DNA from: DAHVFK01 sp035310985
GTDB taxonomy: Bacteria; Pseudomonadota; Gammaproteobacteria; Burkholderiales; SG8-39
Reading direction: 5' to 3'
NCBI GenBank assembly: GCA_035310985.1
Contig: DATGDH010000125.1
Coordinates: forward strand, 1-35,576
DNA: 35,576 bases
Shown here one piece after another: positions 1 to 7,099 of this stretch; the stretch's first letter is position 1; each line of letters starts with the position of its first letter. The notes beneath the pieces were generated by a model, which saw only the letters and a list, made by a program, of their open reading frames with translations, did not search any database and had not been told where the DNA came from. Position numbers and translations under genes: made by a program.

Positions 1-1
1 C

Positions 2-472
2 ATCGTCGGCTACGTGCCCGACGCCGGCCACAAGCGCCTGATCGAGCTGTGCCACGCCGAGCGCTCGATGCGCGCGGTGCCGCTCACTACCGAGGAGGAG
101 GGCATCGGACTCGCCACGGGGGCGTGGCTCGGCGGCGAACGATGCGCGCTGCTGATGCAATCGAGCGGCGTCGGCAACATCATCAACGCGCTCGGCACGG
201 TCAAGGAGTGCCGGATTCCGCTGCCGATCCTCGTGACGATGCGGGGCGAATACGGCGAGTTCAATCCCTGGCAGGTGCCGATGGGGCAGGCCACCCCGGG
301 GGTGCTCGAGGCGATGGGCGTCGTGGTGCAGCCGGTGCGCACAGCCGCCGACGTGCCCGCGGCGGTCGACGCGGCGCTGCGCCTCGCCTACAACAGCTAC
401 GTCGCCGTCGCGGTGCTGATTTCGCAGTGCGTGATCGGCATCAAGAGCTTCCAGGAGCAGGCGGCGCAATGA
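2..472 (+). CDS. TPP-dependent decarboxylase, alpha (PYR-domain) subunit, 5'-partial
   Basis: The gene is cut by the window edge, so its start is not visible. The remaining 156 codons encode the pyrimidine-binding half of a split thiamine-diphosphate enzyme. The segment around TTEEEGIGLATGAW carries the conserved glutamate that contacts the cofactor ring, and it is followed by LLMQSSGVGNIINALG, typical of sulfopyruvate decarboxylase alpha (ComD) and of the N-half of phosphonopyruvate decarboxylase. Its stop overlaps the start of the next gene as ATGA at 469-472, which indicates translational coupling and a two-subunit enzyme. Known relatives decarboxylate 3-sulfopyruvate or 3-phosphonopyruvate to the aldehyde; which substrate applies here cannot be read from sequence. 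An Ldh2-type dehydrogenase nearby would fit sulfolactate chemistry. Confidence 0.8.
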   Translation: MVGYVPDAGHKRLIELCHAERSMRAVPLTTEEEGIGLATGAWLGGERCALLMQSSGVGNIINALGTVKECRIPLPILVTMRGEYGEFNPWQVPMGQATPGVLEAMGVVVQPVRTAADVPAAVDAALRLAYNSYVAVAVLISQCVIGIKSFQEQAAQ

Positions 473-1059
473 GCGCGACCCTGAAGCGCCGCGAGGTGGT
501 GGCGCAGCTGCTCGAAGGCCGCGGCGAGCTGCTGGTGGTCGCCGGGCTTGGCTCGACCGCCTGGGATTGCAGCGCCGCCGGGGACCATCCGCTCACGTTT
601 CCCCTTTGGGGCGCGATGGGCCAGGCCGCGATGATGGGCCTCGGCCTTGCGCTCGCGCAGCCGCGGCGGCGCGTGCTCGTGATCACCGGCGACGGCGAGA
701 TGCTGATGGGGATGGGATCGCTCGCCACCATCGGCGTGCAGCGGCCCGCGAACCTGAGCGTGGTGGTGATCGACAACGAGCGCTACGGCGAGACCGGCAT
801 GCAGGCGACGCACACCGCCTCGGGCGTCGAGCTCGCGGGTATCGCGCGCGCCTGCGGCTTCGGCAACGCGAGCACGCTTACCCGCGCCGGCGAGATCGCC
901 GCGCTGCGCGCCACCGTGCACGGCGCACCGGGACCGAACTTCGCCACCGTGAAGGTCGCCGCGGAAAAGCTGCCGATCGTACTGCCGCCGCGCGACGGCG
1001 GCCTGCTCAGGGCGCGCTTTCGCCGCGCCCTGCTCGGCGCGGCGGCCGATACTCAGTAG
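469..1059 (+). CDS. TPP-dependent decarboxylase, beta (PP-domain) subunit
   Basis: This 196-residue protein is the diphosphate-binding half of the split decarboxylase. The thiamine-diphosphate/Mg motif is seen as GDGEMLMGMGSLATIG with the downstream Asn in VVVIDNERYGETG, the GDG-N signature of the family. PLWGAMGQAAMMGLGLALA is the usual glycine-rich entry to the PP domain. The ATG overlaps the stop of the alpha subunit (ATGA), so the pair is one operon. The length matches stand-alone ComE-like subunits. The substrate may be sulfopyruvate, phosphonopyruvate or another 2-oxo acid. The stop at 1057-1059 lies 3 nt from the convergent stop of the dienelactone hydrolase. Confidence 0.82.
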   Translation: MSATLKRREVVAQLLEGRGELLVVAGLGSTAWDCSAAGDHPLTFPLWGAMGQAAMMGLGLALAQPRRRVLVITGDGEMLMGMGSLATIGVQRPANLSVVVIDNERYGETGMQATHTASGVELAGIARACGFGNASTLTRAGEIAALRATVHGAPGPNFATVKVAAEKLPIVLPPRDGGLLRARFRRALLGAAADTQ

Positions 1060-1062
1060 CCG

Positions 1063-1737
1063 CTAGCCGAGCTGCTTGCGGAAGAATTCCAGCGTGCGGC
1101 TGCGCGCGAGCTTCGCGCTCGCGGCATCGTACGAGCCGCGCTGGTCGCAGTTGAAGCCGTGCGGCGCCGGGTACAGGTGCACGGTCACCGACGGGTGCGC
1201 GGCGGCGAGCTTCTTCACCCCCTCGACCGGGATGTGCTCGTCCTTCTCGCCGTAGTGCGCCATCGCCGCGCATTTCGGCTTCTCGGCGATCGCTTGGTCG
1301 GTCGTCGTGCCGCCGCCGTAATAGGGTACCGCGCAGGCGAGCCCCGGCACGCGCGCGGCCGCCATCCAGGCGACGTAGCCGCCCCAGCAATAGCCGACGA
1401 TGCCCACTTTTCCGGCGCTCGCCGCGGCCTTCACCGCCGCCTGCACGTCCTTGAGCGCCGCGTCGAGCGCCACCTTGTCCTTCACCGCGCGTCCCTTGGC
1501 GATGTCATCGGGCGTGTAGCCGACCTCGAAGTTGCGTTGCGCCCGGTCGTACAGCGCCGGCGCGATCGCGAGGTAGCCGTCGGCCGCGTAGCCGTCGGCC
1601 ACCGAGCGGATGTGGCTGTTGACGCCGAAAATCTCCTGGATCACCACGACGGCGCCGCGCGGCTTGCCCGCGGGATCGGCGCGGTAGGCCGAGAGCTTGT
1701 GGCCGTCGGCGGCAGTCAGCTCGATCGTCTTTCCCAT
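1063..1737 (-). CDS. dienelactone hydrolase family protein
   Basis: A 224-residue alpha/beta hydrolase of the carboxymethylenebutenolidase family. The Cys-Asp-His triad is complete: Cys117 in GIVGYCWGG, Asp166 in GEKDEHIP and His193 in APHGFNCD. Glu36 in QEIFGVN matches the glutamate that controls the nucleophile in classical dienelactone hydrolase. The start at 1737 is set by a strong Shine-Dalgarno, AGGAGGAGG immediately upstream; a longer reading frame to 1935 exists but its extra N-terminus has no family resemblance. Known members open enol-lactones in chlorocatechol degradation, but many genomes carry paralogues of unknown substrate, and no catechol pathway genes are visible here. It is transcribed against the decarboxylase genes and diverges from the Ldh2-type dehydrogenase. 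Confidence 0.88.
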   Translation of the reverse strand: MGKTIELTAADGHKLSAYRADPAGKPRGAVVVIQEIFGVNSHIRSVADGYAADGYLAIAPALYDRAQRNFEVGYTPDDIAKGRAVKDKVALDAALKDVQAAVKAAASAGKVGIVGYCWGGYVAWMAAARVPGLACAVPYYGGGTTTDQAIAEKPKCAAMAHYGEKDEHIPVEGVKKLAAAHPSVTVHLYPAPHGFNCDQRGSYDAASAKLARSRTLEFFRKQLG

Positions 1738-1785
1738 CTCCTCCTCCTTTGTTCTGGCTTGGCCGGTCATTCTAGCGGCAGCCGG

Positions 1786-1791
1786 TAGAAT
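1786..1791 (+). promoter_or_regulatory. -10 element TAGAAT just upstream of the Ldh2-family gene
   Basis: TAGAAT lies only 7 nt before the ATG at 1799, with a GC-rich spacer CCCGGCC. Transcription from it would begin at or next to the start codon, so the mRNA would be leaderless or nearly so. There is no Shine-Dalgarno and the -35 is weak. It is one of a recurrent set in this window. Confidence 0.45.
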
Positions 1792-1798
1792 CCCGGCC

Positions 1799-2803
1799 AT
1801 GAAAAAAATGCCTGACGATTTGCTTGCGCTTGCGCGCGCGGCGCTCGAGCGCGCGGGCGCGCGCCCCGCGATGGCGGAAGCCGCGGCGCGCCACCTGGTG
1901 CAGGCCGAGGAGCAGGGGCTGCCGACGCACGGCATGTCGCGCGTGCCCTTTTACTGCGCGATGCTGAAGAACGGCCGCGCCGACGGCGCGGCGCGGCCGG
2001 CGCTCGCCGCCGAGCGCGCCGCGGTATGCCTGATCGACAACCGGGACGCGCTGCCCTACGAGTCCTGCGCCTGGGCGATCGCCGAGGCGACCGACCGCGC
2101 GCGGCGCAACGGCATCGGCTTCGCCGGCATCACCCACAGCGGCCACGTCGGCGTGCTGGGCATCCACCTGCTCACGATCGCGCAGGCCGGCATGGTCGGC
2201 CTCGCCTTCACCAACTCGCCGGCGGCGATACCGGCCTGGGGCGGGCGCAAGGCGCTGTTCGGCACCGACCCGGTGGCCGCGGTGTTCCCGCGCCCGGGCG
2301 CCGAGCCGCTGGTCATCGACCTGGCGCTCACGACGGTGATCCGCGGCCGCATCATGCTCGCCGCGCAGAAGGGCGAGCGCATCCCCGAGAGCTGGGCGCT
2401 GGACCGCAACGGCAAGCCGACCACCGATCCGAAGGAAGCGATCGAGCACGGCAGCATGTTCCCGATCGGCGGCGTCAAGGGCGCGATGCTCGCGCTCGCG
2501 TTCGAACTGATCTGCACCTCGCTCACCGGCGCCGCGATCGGGCCCGAGGCCGACTCGTTCTTCGCCGAGCAGGGCAACCGGCCGCGCATCGGGCAGGCGT
2601 TCCTCGCGATCGATCCTGGCGCGCTCGCGGGCCGCGAGCGCTATTTCGAGCGCGTCGAGACGGTCGTCGCCGCAATGCGCGCCGATCCCGAGGTGCGGCT
2701 CCCCGGCGCGCGGCGCTTCGCCGCGGCGCGGCGCGCGCGGGCCGAGGGCGTCGAGGTGCCCGACGCGCTGCTGGCGAAGATTGCGCAGCTCGCGCAGACC
2801 TGA
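1799..2803 (+). CDS. Ldh2-family malate/L-lactate/sulfolactate-type dehydrogenase
   Basis: A 334-residue NAD(P)-dependent oxidoreductase of the Ldh2 (type-2 malate/lactate dehydrogenase) family, which has its own fold unrelated to classical LDH. Recognisable parts are the N-terminal VQAEEQGLPTHGMSRVPF with its conserved His, THSGHVGVLG, FTNSPAAIPAWGG, and the C-terminal FPIGGVKGAMLALAFELI. Family members reduce 2-oxo acids or cyclic imines; ComC-type (R)-sulfolactate dehydrogenase belongs here. With a sulfopyruvate decarboxylase-like pair 0.7 kb away, sulfolactate is a reasonable but unproven substrate. The start ATG at 1799 sits 7 nt after a TAGAAT hexamer; an alternative ATG lies three codons in. 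The stop is 11 nt before the xerD start. Confidence 0.85.
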   Translation: MKKMPDDLLALARAALERAGARPAMAEAAARHLVQAEEQGLPTHGMSRVPFYCAMLKNGRADGAARPALAAERAAVCLIDNRDALPYESCAWAIAEATDRARRNGIGFAGITHSGHVGVLGIHLLTIAQAGMVGLAFTNSPAAIPAWGGRKALFGTDPVAAVFPRPGAEPLVIDLALTTVIRGRIMLAAQKGERIPESWALDRNGKPTTDPKEAIEHGSMFPIGGVKGAMLALAFELICTSLTGAAIGPEADSFFAEQGNRPRIGQAFLAIDPGALAGRERYFERVETVVAAMRADPEVRLPGARRFAAARRARAEGVEVPDALLAKIAQLAQT

Positions 2804-2813
2804 GGCGGTGCCC

Positions 2814-3719
2814 GTGGCGGAAGCCCCCGATGCGGCGCTGCTCGATGCGTTCTGCGACGCGCTGTGGCTCGAGGACGGGCTTGCGCGCAACACCATCGCC
2901 GCGTACCGGCGCGATCTCGCGCAGCTCGCGGCCTGGCTCGCGCGCCGGCGCGTCGAGCTGACCGCGGCCGGCGAAGCGGACCTGCACGCCTATTTCGCCG
3001 CGCGCCACCAGGGCGGCTCGCAGCACCGCGCCTCGTCGGACGCGCGCCTGCTCTCGAGCCTGAAGCGCTTCTACGGCTACTGCCTGCGCGAGCGGCGCGT
3101 GGGCGCCGACCCGACCCTGCGGCTTGAACCGCCCAAGCGCGTGCCGCGCTTTCCGAAGACCCTGTCCGAGGCGGACGTCGAGGCGCTGCTCGCGGCGCCC
3201 GACACCGCGACGCCGCTCGGGCTGCGCGACCGCGCGATGATCGAGGTGCTGTACGCCTGCGGCCTGCGGGTCTCGGAGCTCGTCTCGCTCAGGACCTTCG
3301 AGGTCAATCTCGGCGCCGGGGTGCTGCGCGCGCTCGGCAAGGGGTCGAAAGAGCGCCTGGTGCCGCTCGGCGAGGAAGCCGTTCACTGGCTGCAGGAATA
3401 CCTGCGCGCGGCGCGCCCGAAGCTCATCAAGCGCACGGCGAGCGATGCGCTGTTCGTCACCGAGCGCGGCGCCGGCATGACGCGGCAGGCGTTCTGGCAC
3501 AATTTGAAGCGCCACGGTGCACGCGCGATCCCCGGCAAGAGCCTCTCGCCGCACGTGCTGCGCCACGCCTTCGCCACGCATCTCATCAACCACGGCGCCG
3601 ACCTGCGCGTGGTGCAGATGCTGCTCGGCCACGCGGACATCTCGACCACGCAGATCTACACGCACGTCGCGCGCGAGCGCCTCAAGCAGCTGCACGCGAA
3701 GCACCATCCGCGCGGATGA
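2814..3719 (+). CDS. xerD: site-specific tyrosine recombinase XerD
   Basis: A 301-residue tyrosine recombinase that, with XerC, resolves chromosome dimers at dif under FtsK control. All six catalytic positions are seen: Arg152 (CGLRVSE), Lys176 (LGKGSKERLVPL), His247 and Arg250 (HVLRHAFATHL), His273 (LLGHADI) and the nucleophile Tyr282 (TQIYTHV). The N-terminal SAM-like domain begins LLDAFCDALWLEDGLARNT, close to known XerD proteins (about 298 residues). I chose GTG at 2814 because GAGG at 2802-2805 is properly spaced; GTG at 2808 and TTG at 2781 are alternatives. It follows the Ldh2 gene by 10 nt and overlaps ybaK. It is a housekeeping recombinase, not a mobile-element integrase. Confidence 0.93.
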   Translation: MAEAPDAALLDAFCDALWLEDGLARNTIAAYRRDLAQLAAWLARRRVELTAAGEADLHAYFAARHQGGSQHRASSDARLLSSLKRFYGYCLRERRVGADPTLRLEPPKRVPRFPKTLSEADVEALLAAPDTATPLGLRDRAMIEVLYACGLRVSELVSLRTFEVNLGAGVLRALGKGSKERLVPLGEEAVHWLQEYLRAARPKLIKRTASDALFVTERGAGMTRQAFWHNLKRHGARAIPGKSLSPHVLRHAFATHLINHGADLRVVQMLLGHADISTTQIYTHVARERLKQLHAKHHPRG

Positions 3720-4204
3720 AGCGGCCGAGCCACAGCGAAACGCCGGCTACGCGGTTCCTGAAGAAGCTCGGCATCGCCTACAGCGAGCACTACTACGAGT
3801 ACATCGAGCACGGCGGCGCGGAGCGCGGCGCCGAGGAGCTCGGCGTACCCGGCGAGCAGGTGGTCAAGACGCTCGTCATGGAGGACGAGCACGCCAAGCC
3901 GCTGGTGGTGCTGATGCACGGCGACCGCAAGGTTTCGACCAAGAATCTGGCGCGCCAGGCCGGCCGCAAGCGCATCGAGCCGTGCCGGCCCGAGGTCGCG
4001 CAGCGCCATTCGGGCTATCAGGTAGGCGGCACCTCCCCGTTCGGGCTGCGCAAGGCGATGCCGATCTACATGGAACGCAGCATCCGAGATCTGCCGCGCG
4101 TCTACATCAACGGCGGGCGGCGAGGCTTCCTCGTCGGGCTGGCACCCGCAGACGTCGAGCGCGCGCTCGCGCCGCAGCTCGTCGACGCGGCGCTCGAGGA
4201 CTAG
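3716..4204 (+). CDS. ybaK: YbaK/EbsC-family Cys-tRNA(Pro) deacylase
   Basis: A 162-residue YbaK-type editing protein. It hydrolyses Cys wrongly attached to tRNA-Pro by prolyl-tRNA synthetase, acting in trans. The conserved lysine is in EQVVKTLVM, and the YbaK core GYQVGGTSPFGLRKAMPIY is intact, as is the C-terminal INGGRRGFLVGLAP. The length is like that of E. coli YbaK (159). The ATG overlaps the xerD stop (ATGA at 3716-3719), so it is probably co-translated with xerD. At its 3' end the stop codon shares the palindrome CTAG (4201-4204) with the convergent folB stop. Confidence 0.92.
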   Translation: MKRPSHSETPATRFLKKLGIAYSEHYYEYIEHGGAERGAEELGVPGEQVVKTLVMEDEHAKPLVVLMHGDRKVSTKNLARQAGRKRIEPCRPEVAQRHSGYQVGGTSPFGLRKAMPIYMERSIRDLPRVYINGGRRGFLVGLAPADVERALAPQLVDAALED

Positions 4205-4554
4205 CCCTTGCGCCGCTCGATCGCGACGCCGACGAATTTCGCGTTGCCAAGGACGCCGATCTTGGCGGCGCTCACCTTGACCCAGGGCGCGCCGAAATCG
4301 TCGAGGACAAGGCGCGCGACGCGCTCGGCGAACGTCTCCACCAGCCGGAAGTGGCCGCTCGCGGCAATCTTGCCGATGCCGAGCGCGACCTGCTCGTAGT
4401 CGATGGTGTCGGACACCTTGTCGCTCGCGAACACGGTGGTGCTCGGCAGTCCGATGTCCAGATCGAGCGACACGGTCTGCGGGACGTGCCGCTCGCGCTT
4501 GTGGATGCCGATCAGCACGCTGTAGCGCAGATCGCGGATGAGGATGCAGTCCAT
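4201..4554 (-). CDS. folB: dihydroneopterin aldolase FolB
   Basis: A 117-residue FolB/FolX-family enzyme of tetrahydrofolate synthesis that cleaves 7,8-dihydroneopterin to 6-hydroxymethyl-dihydropterin and glycolaldehyde. The opening DCILIRDLRYSVLIGIHKRER, with its conserved Ile-Gly-Ile and following Glu, and the ending LVETFAERVARLVLDDFGAPWVKV are typical of the octameric family. The stop lies inside the CTAG shared with ybaK. It diverges from plsY with 45 nt between start codons. A TATAAT lies 11 nt upstream of the ATG and no Shine-Dalgarno is visible. FolX (epimerase) activity is the main alternative but is unusual outside gammaproteobacteria. Confidence 0.92.
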   Translation of the reverse strand: MDCILIRDLRYSVLIGIHKRERHVPQTVSLDLDIGLPSTTVFASDKVSDTIDYEQVALGIGKIAASGHFRLVETFAERVARLVLDDFGAPWVKVSAAKIGVLGNAKFVGVAIERRKG

Positions 4555-4565
4555 GAGCCCGGCCG

Positions 4566-4571
4566 ATTATA
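4566..4571 (-). promoter_or_regulatory. folB -10 element (TATAAT)
   Basis: A perfect TATAAT on the minus strand, 11 nt before the folB ATG. The predicted transcript would have a leader of only a few bases. No convincing -35. It lies back-to-back with the plsY -10 element, 13 bp apart, so polymerase could not occupy both at once. Confidence 0.55.
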
Positions 4572-4584
4572 GGGGCCGCGAGGG

Positions 4585-4590
4585 TAGAAT
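4585..4590 (+). promoter_or_regulatory. plsY -10 element (TAGAAT)
   Basis: TAGAAT 9 nt before the plsY ATG at 4600, with spacer GCCCGGCCG and no usable Shine-Dalgarno. The predicted transcript starts 0-3 nt from the AUG. It overlaps the divergent folB promoter. Confidence 0.5.
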
Positions 4591-4599
4591 GCCCGGCCG

Positions 4600-5220
4600 A
4601 TGCAGACCGTACTGATCATCGTCCTCGCGTACCTGCTGGGCTCGGTGTCGTTCGCCATACTGGTGAGCCGCGTACTCGCGCTGCCCGACCCGCGCAGCTA
4701 CGGCTCGGGCAATCCCGGCGCGACCAACGTGCTGCGCACCGGCAGCAAGGCCGCGGCCGCGCTCACGCTCGTGGGCGACGCCGGCAAGGGTTGGCTCGCG
4801 GTGTGGCTTGCGACGCTGGCGAGCGGCGCGCCTGCGACCGAAGGATACGCTGCGCCGCTCGCGGGCCTCGCGGTGTTCTGCGGGCACCTCTTCCCGGTGT
4901 TTCACCGCTTTCGCGGCGGCAAGGGCGTCGCCACCGCAGCCGGAGTGCTCCTTGGCCTGTACGGCTGGCTCGGCCTGGCGACCCTCGCCACTTGGGCGAT
5001 CGTCGTCGCGTTCTTCCGCATCTCGTCGCTCGCGGCGCTGGCCGCCGCATTGTTCGCGCCGCTGTATGCCTGGTGGCTGTTCGGGCTGCGCCCGGTGCTT
5101 CCCGTCGTGGTCGTCATTGCAGGTTTGCTGGCCTGGCGCCATCGGGCAAACATCGGTCGCCTGCTCGCAGGAACGGAGCCGCGCATCGGAAGCAAGGGCG
5201 ACGCCGCGCCGCCCGCCTAG
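4600..5220 (+). CDS. plsY: glycerol-3-phosphate acyltransferase PlsY
   Basis: A 206-residue inner-membrane enzyme that transfers the acyl group from acyl-phosphate to glycerol-3-phosphate, the first step of phospholipid synthesis. The family motifs are intact: SYGSGNPGATNVLRTGSK near residue 31 and GHLFPVFHRFRGGKGVAT around residues 95-112. Several hydrophobic helices are obvious (residues 3-22, about 80-95, 115-160). It normally works with PlsX and PlsC, which are not in this window. The stop TAG lies within CTAG (5217-5220), shared with the convergent tsaD stop. The start ATG follows a -10-like hexamer by 9 nt. Confidence 0.95.
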   Translation: MQTVLIIVLAYLLGSVSFAILVSRVLALPDPRSYGSGNPGATNVLRTGSKAAAALTLVGDAGKGWLAVWLATLASGAPATEGYAAPLAGLAVFCGHLFPVFHRFRGGKGVATAAGVLLGLYGWLGLATLATWAIVVAFFRISSLAALAAALFAPLYAWWLFGLRPVLPVVVVIAGLLAWRHRANIGRLLAGTEPRIGSKGDAAPPA

Positions 5221-6242
5221 GAGATTCTCTCCAGTTCCCAGCGCGGGTGTACGGTGAAGCCGGCGCGCGCAGCGGGCGGCGCGCGCCCTTCCAGGCGCAG
5301 CGCCGCGGCGAGCGCGATCATGGCGCCGTTGTCGGTGCACAGCTCGGGCTCGGGATAGTAGACGTCGAAGCCGCGGCGGGCGCCTTCGGCGTCGAGCGCG
5401 GCGCGCAGCGGCCGGTTGGCGCCGACGCCGCCCGCGACGACCAGCCGCGTGAGCCCGGTGGTCTCCATCGCCAGCGCGCATTTGGCGACCAGCACCTCGA
5501 CGATCGCGTCCTGGAACGCGCGCGCGACGTCGGCGAAGAATTGCTCGTTCGGCTCGACGCCGCGCACGAGCAGGAGCACCGCGGTCTTCAGGCCCGAGAA
5601 GCTGAATTCGAGGTCGCCGCTCGCGATCATCGGCCGCGGCAGCCGGTATCGTCCCGGCGTGCCCGAATCGGCGAGCGCCGAGAGCGCCGGGCCGCCGGGG
5701 TAGCCCAGGCCGAGCAGCTTCGCGGTCTTGTCGAAGGCCTCTCCGGCGGCGTCGTCCTGGGTCTCGCCGAGCAGCGCATAGCGCCCTACGCCGTCGACCC
5801 GCATCAGCTGCGTGTGACCGCCGGAGACGAGCAAGGCGACGAACGGGAATTGCGGCGGCCGGGAAGAGAGCAGCGGCGAAAGCAGGTGTCCCTCCAGGTG
5901 GTGGATGCCGATTGCAGGCACGCCGAGCGCGAACGCGAGCGCGTGCGCGAACGACGCGCCGACGAGCAGGGCGCCCGCCAGACCCGGTCCCTCGGTATAG
6001 GCCACGGCGGCGAGCTCGCGCGCTTCGCAGCGGCCTTCGGCGAGCACCCGCCTGGCGAGCGGCACCAGCCGGCGGATGTGGTCGCGCGAGGCGAGCTCGG
6101 GCACGACGCCGCCGTAGGCTTCGTGCATCGCCACCTGTGAATGCACGGCGTGCGCCCGCAGACCGCCTCCCGGGCCGCCGCCGGTCGCGTACAAGGCGAC
6201 CCCGGTTTCATCGCAGGAGGTCTCCAGTCCGAGGATCAGCAT
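5217..6242 (-). CDS. tsaD: tRNA N6-threonylcarbamoyladenosine transferase subunit TsaD
   Basis: A 341-residue Kae1/TsaD ASKHA-fold protein that, with TsaB and TsaE, puts the threonylcarbamoyl group on A37 of ANN-decoding tRNAs. It opens with MLILGLETSCDETGVAL and has the metal-binding HLEGH at His115 and His119. GGHTQL, GLGYPGGP and the C-terminal ELCTDNGAMIALAA are also present. An in-frame ATG at 6251 is possible, but it lies inside a TAAAAT hexamer that looks like the promoter -10, so I prefer ATG 6242, which also matches the usual family start. It is divergent from rpsU. Confidence 0.95.
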   Translation of the reverse strand: MLILGLETSCDETGVALYATGGGPGGGLRAHAVHSQVAMHEAYGGVVPELASRDHIRRLVPLARRVLAEGRCEARELAAVAYTEGPGLAGALLVGASFAHALAFALGVPAIGIHHLEGHLLSPLLSSRPPQFPFVALLVSGGHTQLMRVDGVGRYALLGETQDDAAGEAFDKTAKLLGLGYPGGPALSALADSGTPGRYRLPRPMIASGDLEFSFSGLKTAVLLLVRGVEPNEQFFADVARAFQDAIVEVLVAKCALAMETTGLTRLVVAGGVGANRPLRAALDAEGARRGFDVYYPEPELCTDNGAMIALAAALRLEGRAPPAARAGFTVHPRWELERIS

Positions 6243-6249
6243 GCCGGGC

Positions 6250-6255
6250 ATTTTA
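6250..6255 (-). promoter_or_regulatory. tsaD -10 element (TAAAAT)
   Basis: TAAAAT on the minus strand, 7 nt before ATG 6242 (spacer GCCCGGC). It overlaps the alternative ATG at 6251, which argues against that start. The expected transcript is leaderless. Confidence 0.4.
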
Positions 6256-6264
6256 AGGGGGGCT

Positions 6265-6293
6265 GGCGAGCGTAGCGGGGAAACGGATATAAT
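6265..6293 (+). promoter_or_regulatory. rpsU operon promoter, -10 TATAAT with GC-rich discriminator
   Basis: TATAAT at 6288-6293 is followed by CCGCGCC, a GC-rich discriminator of the kind linked to stringent control. The -35 region (about 6265-6270) is weak. The leader to rpsU would be about 30 nt and contains a GAGGAT ribosome binding site. The same TATAAT/TAGAAT-CCGC arrangement precedes the tRNA-Ala and tRNA-Phe genes. Confidence 0.6.
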
Positions 6294-6327
6294 CCGCGCC
6301 TTTCCGCATTACGTGGCCGAGGATCGG

Positions 6328-6540
6328 ATGCCGACTGTTCGCGTCAAGGAGAACGAGCCTTTCGAAGTGGCGATGCGCCGCTTCAAGCGCACCGTGGAGA
6401 AGACGGGGCTCCTTACCGAGCTGCGCGCGCGCGAGTTCTACGAGAAGCCGACTGCCGAGCGCAAGCGCAAGCTCGCTGCGGCGGTCAAGCGCCTGCACAA
6501 GCGGCTGCGCAGCCAGATGCTGCCGCAGAAGCTTTACTAG
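6328..6540 (+). CDS. rpsU: 30S ribosomal protein S21
   Basis: A 70-residue, strongly basic S21 protein (MPTVRVKENEPFEVAMRRF at the start, RLHKRLRSQMLPQKLY at the end). It sits on the 30S platform and helps mRNA base-pair with 16S rRNA during initiation. The start is set by GAGGAT a few bases upstream; the frame upstream to 6241 is not part of the gene. It is the first gene of the macromolecular synthesis operon and is followed by a stem-loop that may hold its expression above that of dnaG and rpoD. Confidence 0.97.
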   Translation: MPTVRVKENEPFEVAMRRFKRTVEKTGLLTELRAREFYEKPTAERKRKLAAAVKRLHKRLRSQMLPQKLY

Positions 6541-6564
6541 AGTCACCGGCGATTATTCGTCATG

Positions 6565-6595
6565 CGCCCCGATGCCGAGCATCGGGGCGTTTGCA
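6565..6595 (+). terminator. stem-loop between rpsU and yqeY (terminator/attenuator)
   Basis: A perfect 11-bp stem, CGCCCCGATGC / GCATCGGGGCG with loop CGA (6565-6589), followed by a broken T-rich stretch. It sits between rpsU and yqeY, where many proteobacteria have a partial terminator that sets rpsU high and dnaG low. The weak U-tract suggests read-through. Confidence 0.7.
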
Positions 6596-6608
6596 TTTCT
6601 GAGGCACC

Positions 6609-7055
6609 GTGTCGCTAAAGGACCGCATCGGCGAAGACATGAAGGCTGCGCTGCGCGCTCGGGACCAGGCGCGCCTTTCGGCGATCCGCCTGCTGCTCGC
6701 CGCGATGAAGCAGAAGGAGGTCGACGAGCGCATCGCACTCGAGGATGCGCACGTGCTGGCGATCATCGACAAGATGATCAAGCAGCGCCGCGAGTCGATA
6801 TCGCAGTACGAGCCTGCCGGCCGCAAGGACCTGGCGGAAGCCGAGAAATTCGAGATCGGCGTGCTGTCCGAATACCTGCCAAAGCAGATGAGCGAAGGCG
6901 AGATCGCGCAGGCGATCGACGCCGCGGTGAAGGAAGCCGGGGCGGCAGGGGTGAAGGACATGGGCAAGGTGATGGGACTGCTCAAGCCGCGCCTGGCCGG
7001 CCGCGCGGACATGGGGAAAGTCTCCGCGCAGGTGAAAGCGAGACTCTCGGCCTAG
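6609..7055 (+). CDS. yqeY: GatB/YqeY domain protein
   Basis: A 148-residue YqeY protein. It is built like the tail domain of GatB: an N-terminal helical part (MSLKDRIGEDMKAALRARD, RLLLAAMKQKEVDER), a central IDKMIKQRRESISQY, the typical EIGVLSEYLPKQMSEGEI, and the C-terminal GKVMGLLKPRLAGRADMGKVS. The family is thought to act in tRNA-dependent amidation or translation, but its role is not settled. The start is GTG at 6609 with TGAGG upstream. It lies between rpsU and dnaG, a position conserved in many beta- and gammaproteobacteria. Confidence 0.92.
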   Translation: MSLKDRIGEDMKAALRARDQARLSAIRLLLAAMKQKEVDERIALEDAHVLAIIDKMIKQRRESISQYEPAGRKDLAEAEKFEIGVLSEYLPKQMSEGEIAQAIDAAVKEAGAAGVKDMGKVMGLLKPRLAGRADMGKVSAQVKARLSA

Positions 7056-7099
7056 CCCGGACCGTGGGGCCGCTAAACTAGAGGGGGAGCGGTGCCGCC

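Noticed and set aside
2814..3719. Tyrosine recombinase as integrase of a mobile element
   Set aside because: Length, start and motif spacing are those of housekeeping XerD, it is embedded with ybaK and folB, and there is no att repeat nearby.
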